This document shows positions 1 to 8,652 of a stretch of DNA of 64,000 nt, in pieces. The notes under the pieces were generated by a model that did no database searches, was not told where the DNA came from, and saw only the letters and a list, made by a program, of their open reading frames with translations. Source of the DNA: Spartinivicinus ruber (lineage in GTDB: Bacteria > Pseudomonadota > Gammaproteobacteria > Pseudomonadales > Zooshikellaceae); NCBI RefSeq assembly GCF_011009015.1, contig NZ_CP048878.1, forward strand, positions 4,556,354 to 4,620,353. The letters are read 5' to 3'. The position numbers and the translations under genes were made by a program. Numbering within the stretch: position 1 is the first letter of the stretch; each line of letters begins with the position of its first letter.

Positions 1-170
1 CTTTAGTCATAAACCATCAGGTTAATAACTGAAAGCAAGTGTACTTCCAGTCTGTTAGTTACTAGGTGGGATAGCATATATGTCAAGCCTGGGAGTTATG
101 ATATTGTTCCTATCAGGACGCATGAGTACCGCAATAAATAGCCTAATATAATTAAACGAGAATGTTTTAA

Positions 171-1055
171 ATGATAAAAAAAGCGATTCTGCTAGGCGTA
201 GTAAGCACTTCCATTTTAGCTATTGGTGGCTATTGGGTTCTAAAAGCTACCGCCAAATCCGCCCCTCATTACCCTGTTTATGATGATTTACCGACACCTG
301 CTGTGATTGCTCATCGTGGCGGAAGAGGATTGTGGCCTGAAAATACCTTATATGCCTTTCAGAAAGCTGTAAAGCTGGGTGTAGATATGCTGGAGCTTGA
401 TATCCGTCAAACCAAAGACGGACAGCTCGTAGTATTACACGATGAATATGTTGATCGTACCACCAATGGTGAAGGCCCCATAAATAGCTTTACCTTAGCA
501 GAAGCAAAGAAACTAGACGCTGGCTTCAACTGGACCAAAGATAATAAGAGCTTTCCCTTTCGTGGCAAAGACATTGTTATACCGACATTTCAGGAAGTAC
601 TTGAAAACTTTCCAGCGCAAAAAATGATTGTCGAAATAAAACAGGCTCAACCAGCAATCGAGCGAGCTGTCTGCCAGGCAATTCAGGCGGCAAAAAAAGA
701 AGATCACATCATTATCGGCTCTTTCTACCCTGAAGTATTAAAACGCTTTAGACAAGTGTGTCCGGAAATTGCTACCTCTGCTAGCCCTAATGAGGTCAAG
801 CTACTATTTGCTGCTGAGCGGCTAGGGCTAACTGACTTACTTAGCCCTGCTGCCAGTGCTCTACAAATTCCCAAGCAAGATGGCAAGATCGAAGTTGCTA
901 CACCGTCATTCATTAGAGCAGCTCATGATCGCATGTTGCAAGTGCAAGTGTGGACGATTAACGACCCAGACATGATGCTCTCATTAATTGCAAACGGGGC
1001 TGATGGGATTATCACTGATTACCCTGATCGATTACTGAATTTGATGCGTAAATAA
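171..1055 (+). CDS. Glycerophosphodiester phosphodiesterase family protein, membrane-anchored or exported
   Basis: A 294-residue GDPD-fold protein. Residues 5-24 form one hydrophobic N-terminal segment (signal anchor or uncleaved signal peptide), so the enzyme probably acts outside the cytoplasm. The family's catalytic signature is visible: the HRG motif with His48-Arg49, the PENT motif at 56-59, the metal-ligand pair Glu75 and Asp77 in LELDIR, and His90 in VLHD. The family hydrolyses glycerophosphodiesters to glycerol 3-phosphate and an alcohol. The C-terminal part keeps the typical barrel-end patterns VQVWTIND and ADGIITDYPD. It stands alone, convergent with riboflavin synthase. The substrate cannot be read from sequence. 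Confidence 0.88.
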   Translation: MIKKAILLGVVSTSILAIGGYWVLKATAKSAPHYPVYDDLPTPAVIAHRGGRGLWPENTLYAFQKAVKLGVDMLELDIRQTKDGQLVVLHDEYVDRTTNGEGPINSFTLAEAKKLDAGFNWTKDNKSFPFRGKDIVIPTFQEVLENFPAQKMIVEIKQAQPAIERAVCQAIQAAKKEDHIIIGSFYPEVLKRFRQVCPEIATSASPNEVKLLFAAERLGLTDLLSPAASALQIPKQDGKIEVATPSFIRAAHDRMLQVQVWTINDPDMMLSLIANGADGIITDYPDRLLNLMRK

Positions 1056-1058
1056 TTT

Positions 1059-1098
1059 AAGGGCATCTCAAAAAGTTACTTTTTTTAGAGGTGCCCTT
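1059..1098. terminator. Long hairpin between convergent genes
   Basis: The arm AAGGGCATCTC and the arm GAGGTGCCCTT pair around an inner A-rich/T-rich arm that also pairs (AAAAAGT with ACTTTTT). It lies just after the glycerophosphodiesterase stop and before the riboflavin synthase stop. It fits a bidirectional terminator, although no clean T-tract follows on the plus strand. Confidence 0.6.
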
Positions 1099-1154
1099 CA
1101 CTCTATTATCTTCGTTGCATCCTGTATATAGATAGGAATACAACGTTGGATGCA

Positions 1155-1784
1155 TCACCGATTAGCCTTATCAGTATATTGTTTTTTCACATTGATCCGT
1201 TTGACGGTATCCACAACTGCCTGGGTTTGACTGTCCACTTCCAAATTGACTTGATCACCCACTTCAACCTGACCAAAAGTAGTTACCCGCAAAGTTTCAG
1301 GGATAAAATAAACACTAAAACTATCTTGATTTAATTCAGATAAAGTCAGACTAACTCCATTTAGCGCTACATAACCTTTTTCAAATAAATAATCCTGCAA
1401 CTCAGTTGGCACTTTGAAGGTCACTTTTTTATTATTTTCTGGTGATTCAGTAGCAATGACCTCCGCCATAGCATGGATATGCCCAGATAAGAGATGCCCA
1501 CCAATTTCATCGCCAAACCGTGCAGCACGCTCAAGATTTACCTGATCACCTACATTTAAATTCACTAAGTTGGTGATCCGCAGGGTTTCCATCATAGCGT
1601 CAAAGCTGACCACATCACCTTCTATTGCTGTGACAGTCAAACAAGCCCCATTAATGGCAACACTTGCTCCCAGTGTTAGGCCCACTAATAACGATTCAGG
1701 AAATTGAAACGAAAACCGATATAACTGATGTTTTTTTTCAATATTTGCAACAGGTAATGTACAAGCGACTATTCCAGTAAACAT
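1155..1784 (-). CDS. ribE: Riboflavin synthase (alpha chain)
   Basis: A 209-residue protein with two tandem lumazine-binding domains, the normal length for the trimeric enzyme that dismutates two 6,7-dimethyl-8-ribityllumazine into riboflavin and a pyrimidinedione. It begins with the family hallmark MFTGIV. The first domain carries INGACLTV, with the Cys expected in an active enzyme (as opposed to non-catalytic lumazine/yellow proteins), and GGHLLSGHIH. The second domain repeats the pattern as LNGVSLTL. No FMN riboswitch was recognised upstream, and no other rib gene adjoins it. The E. coli equivalent is often called ribC. Confidence 0.93.
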   Translation of the reverse strand: MFTGIVACTLPVANIEKKHQLYRFSFQFPESLLVGLTLGASVAINGACLTVTAIEGDVVSFDAMMETLRITNLVNLNVGDQVNLERAARFGDEIGGHLLSGHIHAMAEVIATESPENNKKVTFKVPTELQDYLFEKGYVALNGVSLTLSELNQDSFSVYFIPETLRVTTFGQVEVGDQVNLEVDSQTQAVVDTVKRINVKKQYTDKANR

Positions 1785-2059
1785 AAAGCAACTCCTTTAA
1801 ATATCATGCACTGCTAACGATCTTCACTTAACCAAGCCAACACCATATCCAGCGGCATAAAAAAACACAAGCTACCTGTCTGGCTCCAGTCCAAATAACG
1901 TTCCCACAGCACGATCTTAACTATGCTCACCTATCACTCCCAATACCGTCAATTGCTCCCAACAAAGTCCAGAGAGCCAACAAATTTATCAAACAACCAA
2001 CCCTGTCCTTGTTATGCTATATCAAAGGAAACTCAGTAAACAAAAGGTAACGTTATAAC

Positions 2060-3436
2060 ATGAAGCAGGAAGAGTTAATTTCGACCATCGTTAGTCCAAT
2101 AGGAACGATGAATGTGCTGTCAAGCAGTGAAGTCAGCAAGTTACAAGATACTACCCTGGGTGGACTCTATAAACTATTCCGTCAATGCGCCTTAGCCGCA
2201 CTAAACTGTGACGAACACTCTGACAACCCTTACAAAATTCTTGAACAACATAAAAGCTTTGATATTCGCATTATTCAGGAACACCGAGGCCTTAAACTGG
2301 AATTGATTAACGCCCCCGCAGATGCGTTTGTTGATGGTAAGTTGATAAAAGGTATTCGCCAAAACCTTTTTTCAGTGGTAAGAGACATTCTTTATGTAGC
2401 GAATGAAGTCACTGCAGGCAATCAATTTGACATTAATAAATCAGACGATATTAGTAATATGGTTTTCCATATGCTCCGTCATGCCAGAGCATTTGTCCCT
2501 AAAGTCCTGCCAAACATCGTCGTATGCTGGGGAGGACACTCTATTTCTGACTACGAATATAAATATACTAAACGTGTAGGTTACCAGCTTGGCCTGAGAG
2601 GTTACCATATTTGTACCGGGTGTGGCCCAGGAGCAATGAAAGGTCCTATGAAGGGAGCTACAATTGGTCATGCCAAACAACGCACGAGTGATAGCCGTTT
2701 TATTGGCATAACAGAGCCAGGGATTATTGCCGCTGAATCACCTAATCCCATAGTGAACGAACTCATCATTATGCCAGACATAGAAAAGCGTCTGGAAGCG
2801 TTTGTTCGGTTTGGCCATGGGATTGTCGTATTTCCTGGTGGGCCAGGCACTTGTGAAGAAATCCTATATATTTTAGGTATTTTGCTGCACCCTAAAAACC
2901 AACATATACCATTTCCTCTAATTTTTACAGGTCCAGACAAGTCAAAAGAATATTTCAAACAAATAGATAATTTTATTGGAAAAACGTTAGGCCCAAAAGC
3001 ACAGCGTCGTTATAAAATAATTATTGAAAATCCACCTGCGGTTGCTAAGGAAATGAAACAAGGACTTGAAGAAATTTCTAAATTTCGTAAACAAACAGGT
3101 GACGCCTATCATTTTAATTGGTTACTCACTATTGATCATGAGTTTCAACTTCCCTTTGAGCCAACTCATCAAGAAATGGCCGCACTAAAATTAACTAAAG
3201 ACCAGCCAACTTATATGTTAGCAGCAAACCTTAGACGGGCAATGTCAGGTATTGTTGCTGGCAATGTTAAGGAAGTAGGTATTAAAGCTATAGAAGAACA
3301 TGGCCCTTTTGAATTAACAGGTGACCCTGAATTAATGGCTGACATCGACCAGCTACTGCAGTCTTTTGTTGAACAACACCGCATGAAACTGCCTGGCAGC
3401 CATTATGAACCTTGTTATAAAATCATGAAAAATTAA
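2060..3436 (+). CDS. ppnN: Pyrimidine/purine nucleotide 5'-monophosphate nucleosidase PpnN (YgdH, LOG family)
   Basis: 458 residues, close to the roughly 454 of E. coli PpnN. The LOG-family signature PGGPGTCEE sits at residues 259-267 in the central Rossmann domain, preceded by GCGPGAMKGPMKGA. N- and C-terminal extensions flank the central domain, as in the PpnN architecture (DUF4478 - lysine-decarboxylase-like - DUF3412). The family cleaves nucleoside monophosphates to base and ribose 5-phosphate and is known to be stimulated by (p)ppGpp in E. coli. It is monocistronic here. Confidence 0.92.
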   Translation: MKQEELISTIVSPIGTMNVLSSSEVSKLQDTTLGGLYKLFRQCALAALNCDEHSDNPYKILEQHKSFDIRIIQEHRGLKLELINAPADAFVDGKLIKGIRQNLFSVVRDILYVANEVTAGNQFDINKSDDISNMVFHMLRHARAFVPKVLPNIVVCWGGHSISDYEYKYTKRVGYQLGLRGYHICTGCGPGAMKGPMKGATIGHAKQRTSDSRFIGITEPGIIAAESPNPIVNELIIMPDIEKRLEAFVRFGHGIVVFPGGPGTCEEILYILGILLHPKNQHIPFPLIFTGPDKSKEYFKQIDNFIGKTLGPKAQRRYKIIIENPPAVAKEMKQGLEEISKFRKQTGDAYHFNWLLTIDHEFQLPFEPTHQEMAALKLTKDQPTYMLAANLRRAMSGIVAGNVKEVGIKAIEEHGPFELTGDPELMADIDQLLQSFVEQHRMKLPGSHYEPCYKIMKN

Positions 3437-3504
3437 AATATACGCTTTATAAAGAATTTTCACTACAACTTGCTCCTCAAATGAGCTAATTGATTACCGC
3501 TTAT

Positions 3505-4662
3505 TTAAGGAGCAGAACGAGCAGCCAAGGCATCTTTATCTTTTAGCTTGAGCTCTATATTTTTCTTTTCTGATCTGAGCTCACCTATTTCCAGTTTAAG
3601 CTTTGTTATTTCATCACAAAAATCTTGTTGCATTTTTCTCATAGATACATCATCCTGTAACGCATCTTTCAAAATATGCTCAGTATTCTGTTGCAATCGA
3701 TTGCTTTTCATTTTCAAATGAACAATTGTGGTATCCTTTTCTTTTACCTCTTCTTTAAACTTATCAAGCTGATATCGCGAGGCTTCTAATAATTCATTAT
3801 ATTCAGCTACTCTTTCCATTTGCTTGGCATCATTACCTGAAAGCCCTTTCTGTATACAATTATTAATTTCAGTTTTATTCAGCGCAAGCAATTGCTCCTG
3901 CTGCTTCATCCTTTTATTACAACACTGTAGTTCTTTTTTGTATTGCTCTATTACAAGCTTTGTATAGTTATTCCCATACTCATTTTCACCCGCAACAAGT
4001 AACTTTTCAGGTAGAGCAACATTTTGAAACAAGGCTCGATACTGATTAAAAAGCTCTTCATAAAACTGACTTGTGGTAAACTCTGTTTTTAACAAGCCAG
4101 CTTCTAATGAAAATAGTGCTTTTCGCAATGCTAATACTGCCTGACGAGACAAATGGGCAATAGCAACTTCATCAAGACCCACTTGCCCATAAAAACGTTC
4201 TTGTTGAGTTGTTGTTTCTACTTGCTTAATCAAATGATCATGAAAACCAAATTGCTGTTTATCAACAATCGTATTAAAACTCTCTTGTAGCTGACATAAA
4301 AGCTGATTATAAGCTTGAAAGATTAAATCCTCTGTTTTACTTGAAATAGATTGATTTTGATCAATATCAGCAAAGCCCTTTTGTTCTGCCAACATGACTT
4401 GTTTTCGAAAGGCAAGAATATGTCGTTTGGTAATTCGTTGCTGCAATATGTCACTAAAGCTGACTTCTCCCACTCGATCTAAACTATGTTGTGCTTCATT
4501 TATACAAGCTTCAATATAATTAAGCTGACTATTCTCAGAGGATTTAGTTTGAAATCTCGCTATTCTTTTGAATTTAACTAACTGCCAACCAAGCACTATT
4601 ACCAAGATCATCAGCAATAACGCAAAATTTGCCACTGCCACTAGCCATATTGAGTTTTGCAT
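3505..4662 (-). CDS. Membrane-anchored coiled-coil protein of unknown function
   Basis: 385 residues. A single hydrophobic segment spans about residues 6-26, followed by a basic stretch (KFKRIARF), which suggests a cytoplasmic body anchored in the inner membrane. The C-terminal third, from about residue 240, is rich in Lys, Glu, Gln and Leu with heptad-like spacing and should form a long coiled coil. No catalytic motif was recognised. It lies alone between ppnN and the peptide transporter operon. The function is not assigned. Confidence 0.6.
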   Translation of the reverse strand: MQNSIWLVAVANFALLLMILVIVLGWQLVKFKRIARFQTKSSENSQLNYIEACINEAQHSLDRVGEVSFSDILQQRITKRHILAFRKQVMLAEQKGFADIDQNQSISSKTEDLIFQAYNQLLCQLQESFNTIVDKQQFGFHDHLIKQVETTTQQERFYGQVGLDEVAIAHLSRQAVLALRKALFSLEAGLLKTEFTTSQFYEELFNQYRALFQNVALPEKLLVAGENEYGNNYTKLVIEQYKKELQCCNKRMKQQEQLLALNKTEINNCIQKGLSGNDAKQMERVAEYNELLEASRYQLDKFKEEVKEKDTTIVHLKMKSNRLQQNTEHILKDALQDDVSMRKMQQDFCDEITKLKLEIGELRSEKKNIELKLKDKDALAARSAP

Positions 4663-4820
4663 TCAGCCTCCCTGCGAGAGTTAGTGCTATATATAAAATA
4701 TACTCCCCACTCTCGTTATTCTCAAACAAGGAAACGCCTTCCCTCAATATTATTTATAGCCAAAAAAAATTGGTAATGCTCTAAAAGCAAGCTTAAAAAA
4801 TAAGTAATAAAAAAAACAAA

Positions 4821-4852
4821 AAGGCGCCACAGTATAGTAACTGTAGCGCCTT
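4821..4852 (-). terminator. Rho-independent terminator of the peptide transporter operon
   Basis: The arms AAGGCGC.ACAGT and ACTGT.GCGCCTT pair with one mismatch around a 6-base loop. On the minus strand the stem is followed directly by a run of T interrupted once. It sits 27 bases beyond the stop of the last transporter gene. Confidence 0.85.
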
Positions 4853-4878
4853 CAATATAAGCTTAAGAAATATTTCTG

Positions 4879-5814
4879 TTAGATTTCTTTATACAGCTTA
4901 GGATTTAATACATCTCTGAGCCAATCACCCAGTAAATTAATTGTTAGCACTAAAACTACTAACACAAGGCCTGGAATAACAGTGATCCACCAGGAGCCAC
5001 TTAATAAATATTCAAAACCACTACGGATTAATGAGCCCAACGAAGGAGTCGTTTCTGGCATTCCTAACCCTAGGAATGAAAGCGCTGCTTCACTCATAAT
5101 AGCATTGGCTACTTGTACAGTGGCAATAACAAAGATAGGCGGTAAACAGTTAGGCAAAATATGTCTCACCATAATACGTAGTCCACCAAAACCCATTACT
5201 TGGGCGGCCTGAACATACTCTTTTTCTTTTTCAGCTAATACCGAAGCCCGAATGGTACGAGCAAACTGAGGCCACTCAGAAATACCAATAATAAGTACTA
5301 ACAAATAAATTGCTACTTCATGAAACGTTTCTGTACCCAATTGGGCCTGAAAGAAAGTGGACACTACAATTGCAACCATCAGTGTTGAAAAAGATAATTG
5401 CACATCTGCCAAACGCATTAGAAAACTTTCTAACCGACCTCCGTAGTAACCTGCTGCAAGCCCTATGGCAATGCCTAACACTGATTGTAATAATACGGCA
5501 AAGAGCCCAATAATTAGTGAGGTGCGAGTACCATATAAAATAGTACTCAACATATCCCGCCCTTGGTTATCTGTACCCAACAAAAATCGTTCATCGGCCT
5601 CACCCTCCTGCCATACAGGTGGTAACGTGGAGTCCATGACGTCAATACTTGCTAAATCATAAGGGTTAAAGGGAGCAATTAATGGTGCCATTACAGCAGC
5701 AAGCACCATTATAAAGAATATGATTGCGGAACCAATTGCAACTTTATCTTTTTTAAAATAGTAAAGCAGATCAGAGTTTTTAAATTGCTGCCAGGCTGAT
5801 GTTGACGTGCTCAT
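4879..5814 (-). CDS. Peptide ABC transporter permease, DppC type
   Basis: 311 residues with an N-terminal membrane segment (about 27-50), then the usual cluster of five further segments. The cytoplasmic EAA-like loop appears around ARTIRASVLAEKEKEYVQAA, the part that contacts the ATPase. The C-terminal NLLGDWLRDVLNPK is characteristic of DppC/OppC permeases. Its start overlaps the end of the DppB-type gene by four bases (ATGA), so the two are probably translationally coupled. It is the last gene of the operon. Confidence 0.9.
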   Translation of the reverse strand: MSTSTSAWQQFKNSDLLYYFKKDKVAIGSAIIFFIMVLAAVMAPLIAPFNPYDLASIDVMDSTLPPVWQEGEADERFLLGTDNQGRDMLSTILYGTRTSLIIGLFAVLLQSVLGIAIGLAAGYYGGRLESFLMRLADVQLSFSTLMVAIVVSTFFQAQLGTETFHEVAIYLLVLIIGISEWPQFARTIRASVLAEKEKEYVQAAQVMGFGGLRIMVRHILPNCLPPIFVIATVQVANAIMSEAALSFLGLGMPETTPSLGSLIRSGFEYLLSGSWWITVIPGLVLVVLVLTINLLGDWLRDVLNPKLYKEI

Positions 5815-6791
5815 TTACTACCTCCTGCTACATTCACTGTAGGATCAATCAGCCCATAGATAAGGTCAACAATAGTATTGGTGATAACAAAAATTAGCCC
5901 TACAACTATCAAATAAGCCTGAATTAAGGGGATATCGGCACGATTAATAGCTTCCAAAAACATAAAGCCCATTCCCGGCCATTGGAAAACAGTTTCGGTA
6001 AGAATTGTGTATGCCACCATGGTGCCTATTTGCACACCACCAACAGTAACCACTGGCAATAGAGTATTTTTCAAGGCATGAATAAACCAAACACGGTATT
6101 TCGCTAATCCTTTAGCCCAGGCAAACCGTACATATTCGGCATGCAACACTTCCAGCATTTCCGAGCGAATTAAACGAATAAATAGAGGCAGCATAATGCT
6201 AGCTAACGCAATACTAGGCAACACCAAATGTAATAAACCATCCCACGTCAGAAAACCTGTTTCCCAATAACCCATGATATGGACAACCTCACCCCGACCA
6301 AATGAAGGCATCCAATTTAATTCAATCGCAAATATATAAACCAACATAATAGCAGTCAGGAAAACAGGAACTGAAATACCAATAATACTGAATCCCATAA
6401 TTGCTTTTGTAAAAAAACTATTGGGCTTAATTGCGGCATAAACACCTAATGGGATTGATAAGAAAACAATAATTAAAGTAGCACCAAATACAAGTTCCAA
6501 GGTAGCTGGCAATTTCTTTAAAATTACTTCAAGTGCAGGCTCTTTAAAAAAATAGGAAGTCCCCAAATCACCTTTCACCGCTTTTTTCAAAAAGCGCCAA
6601 TATTGCTCTAAAAAGGGATCATTTAAGCCTAACTTATCTTTTAAAGCTTCCCGTTCCTGTTCAGAAACAGATTGGCCAACCATTTCTCTTAATGGGTCAC
6701 CTAAATTATCCTGAATAGCAAACCCAATTAAACTTAATACAAGCATTACTACTAACGCTTGCAATAGCCGCTTAGCTAAAAATGCAATCAT
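5811..6791 (-). CDS. Peptide ABC transporter permease, DppB type
   Basis: 326 residues. The N-terminal segment (about 9-26), the long periplasmic loop with the LGLNDP motif and the core of membrane segments are typical of DppB/OppB permeases. The EAA-like loop is RLIRSEMLEVLHAEYVRFAW. It pairs with the DppC-type subunit to form the channel and lies in the order ATPase, binding protein, DppB, DppC. The likely cargo is di- or oligopeptides; the exact substrate is not readable. Confidence 0.9.
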   Translation of the reverse strand: MIAFLAKRLLQALVVMLVLSLIGFAIQDNLGDPLREMVGQSVSEQEREALKDKLGLNDPFLEQYWRFLKKAVKGDLGTSYFFKEPALEVILKKLPATLELVFGATLIIVFLSIPLGVYAAIKPNSFFTKAIMGFSIIGISVPVFLTAIMLVYIFAIELNWMPSFGRGEVVHIMGYWETGFLTWDGLLHLVLPSIALASIMLPLFIRLIRSEMLEVLHAEYVRFAWAKGLAKYRVWFIHALKNTLLPVVTVGGVQIGTMVAYTILTETVFQWPGMGFMFLEAINRADIPLIQAYLIVVGLIFVITNTIVDLIYGLIDPTVNVAGGSK

Positions 6792-6843
6792 GCTTTAAAA
6801 CCATTATTTAAGTAAGTAGCGAGTAGCAAGGCGCTACTAGTTG

Positions 6844-6873
6844 GTGCTGGCCCTATCAAAAAGGGCACAGCAC
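6844..6873 (-). promoter_or_regulatory. Intercistronic hairpin after the binding-protein gene
   Basis: The arms GTGCTGGCCCT and AGGGCACAGCAC pair with a one-base bulge around a 7-base loop, without a following T-tract. A stem here between binding-protein and permease genes usually favours higher expression of the binding protein through mRNA stabilisation. That role is inferred. Confidence 0.55.
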
Positions 6874-6886
6874 TAGAGGGGTATCA

Positions 6887-8440
6887 TTATTCAATGACTA
6901 GATCACCCAGATAAGGGAAATTCATAACATTCAAAATTGGCTCAATTTTAACATTCTTCTTAGCCGCCCAAGCCAAATCCTGCCAATGTAGAGGTACGAA
7001 TGCTGCGTCATCATAAAGCATTTGCTCAACTTTTTGCAGCATTGCAGCCCGTTTTTCTGAGTTAGTTTCCTTACCACTGGCAATCACTAATTTGTCAACC
7101 GCTGGATTGCAATAGTTGCCGCTATTATATTGACCGAAACCTGTTTCCTTATCAGGACACATCAATAAAAACTCAGTGAAATTAGCCGAGTCTTCTGTAT
7201 CTGAATGCCAGCCTATCATCATTATATCCGCAGCACGTTTATCAAACTCTGCCCAGTATTGTGCTTTTGGCATTGTTTTTAGGTCTACTTTAATATTTAT
7301 TTTGGCTAGCATACTTGCCACAGCCTGAGCAATTTTAGCATCATTCACATAGCGGTTATTCGGTGCCATCATTGTTACACTAAATCCTTTTTCATGACCT
7401 GCCTCCTTCATTAATTGCTTGGCTTTTTTCAAGTCATAACGAGGTTTAAGGTTTGGATTAAATCCAGAATAACCTTTTGGACTTTGCTGAGCAGCAGTCG
7501 TCGCAAACCCTCTCATGATTTTTTTGGCAATACCTTCATTATTGATAGCATAAACAATGGCTTGCCTAACCTTAGGATTTTTAAAAGCTTCCACTCTTTG
7601 TTGGTTTAATTGAAAAGTGATAATTCGAGTACCCGATAAAGTCACTAAATCTACTTTAGGGTCTTTTTTGATTCGATCTAAATCAGTAGGTGGTACTGGA
7701 GCGATAAAATCAACATCTCCTGATAACAATGCTGCAACTCGAGTTGGAGCTTCTTTAATTGGTGTTAATACAATTTGCTTAACATTACCAGGTGATTTTT
7801 TATCCCAATATTGATCAAAACGTTTGAAGTCAACCCGAACTCCTTGCTCGCGTTTCTCAACAATAAATGCACCTGTGCCGGATGCATGTGTGGACGCATA
7901 AGAATTACCATGTTTTACCAAAGCATCTTTTGACTTATTATTACCATCAAAACCTGTATAGAACTTACTATCCATAGGGAAAATATAAGTTGCAGCATTA
8001 AGTGTTAATGGATAAGGCTCGGCTGTCACCAAATCGACAGTATATTTGTCAACCACTTTTACCGCGTCAAAAGGCGCAAAAATCGCTTTAAAGTCTGGGC
8101 TGGTTCTTAAACGATTAAAGGTCCATTTAACATCCAGTGCCGTTAGTTCATTCCCTGAGTGAAACTTAACGCCTTTATGCAGGAAAAAGCGTACGGTTTT
8201 ATCGTCTATCCGCTCCCAACGTTCAGCTAAACGACCTTCTACTTTTAAGTCTTTATTCCAACGAACCAATGGATCAAAAATCATATGCGACAACTGCAGT
8301 GTACCACCTGAAAGCTGCTCATGAGGGTCAAGTGAGACTGGGTCTGCATCATAGGCCATTTTAAGTGTCTTAGCCGCCGCCGCAAAACTCATCGTTGCAG
8401 CTAAGGCGACACTTGCCAGTAAGGTTACTCCACGTTTCAT
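6887..8440 (-). CDS. Peptide-binding periplasmic protein (SBP family 5, DppA-like)
   Basis: 517 residues with a clear Sec signal peptide (basic MKRG, hydrophobic 5-22, AAA-type cleavage region) and no lipobox Cys, so it is soluble periplasmic. The mature protein begins with the family-5 pattern around DADPVSLDPHEQ and contains the KGVKFHSGNELTALDVKWTFNRL signature block. It captures peptides and delivers them to the adjoining permeases. A strong ribosome site (AGGGG) lies seven bases before the ATG. It is preceded by a 212-base gap after the ATPase gene, so it may have its own promoter. Confidence 0.92.
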   Translation of the reverse strand: MKRGVTLLASVALAATMSFAAAAKTLKMAYDADPVSLDPHEQLSGGTLQLSHMIFDPLVRWNKDLKVEGRLAERWERIDDKTVRFFLHKGVKFHSGNELTALDVKWTFNRLRTSPDFKAIFAPFDAVKVVDKYTVDLVTAEPYPLTLNAATYIFPMDSKFYTGFDGNNKSKDALVKHGNSYASTHASGTGAFIVEKREQGVRVDFKRFDQYWDKKSPGNVKQIVLTPIKEAPTRVAALLSGDVDFIAPVPPTDLDRIKKDPKVDLVTLSGTRIITFQLNQQRVEAFKNPKVRQAIVYAINNEGIAKKIMRGFATTAAQQSPKGYSGFNPNLKPRYDLKKAKQLMKEAGHEKGFSVTMMAPNNRYVNDAKIAQAVASMLAKINIKVDLKTMPKAQYWAEFDKRAADIMMIGWHSDTEDSANFTEFLLMCPDKETGFGQYNSGNYCNPAVDKLVIASGKETNSEKRAAMLQKVEQMLYDDAAFVPLHWQDLAWAAKKNVKIEPILNVMNFPYLGDLVIE

Positions 8441-8515
8441 AGTTTACCCCTAATATCTCCTATTTGATTATTATTGCTGCCTTCAAGCCTGGCTTATCGC
8501 CACTTCAGGCATTAT

Positions 8516-8537
8516 AAGAGTGGCCCAAACCACTCTT
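8516..8537 (-). promoter_or_regulatory. Perfect 8-bp hairpin between ATPase and binding-protein genes
   Basis: AAGAGTGG and CCACTCTT flank a 6-base loop. No T-tract follows on the minus strand. It could separate expression of the ATPase gene from the downstream binding protein. Confidence 0.4.
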
Positions 8538-8652
8538 TAACTAACAGCAAAATGATCGCGTTTTACCCTTTACAAAAAGTTTGGTCTGAAACCTTTGTTG
8601 GGTAACGTGGTAACTCAGGATTCACCTATTACCACTCCAACCACTTTTACCA

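Noticed and set aside
1155-2059. FMN riboswitch upstream of riboflavin synthase
   Set aside because: The 275 bases before the gene lack the conserved RFN-element blocks.
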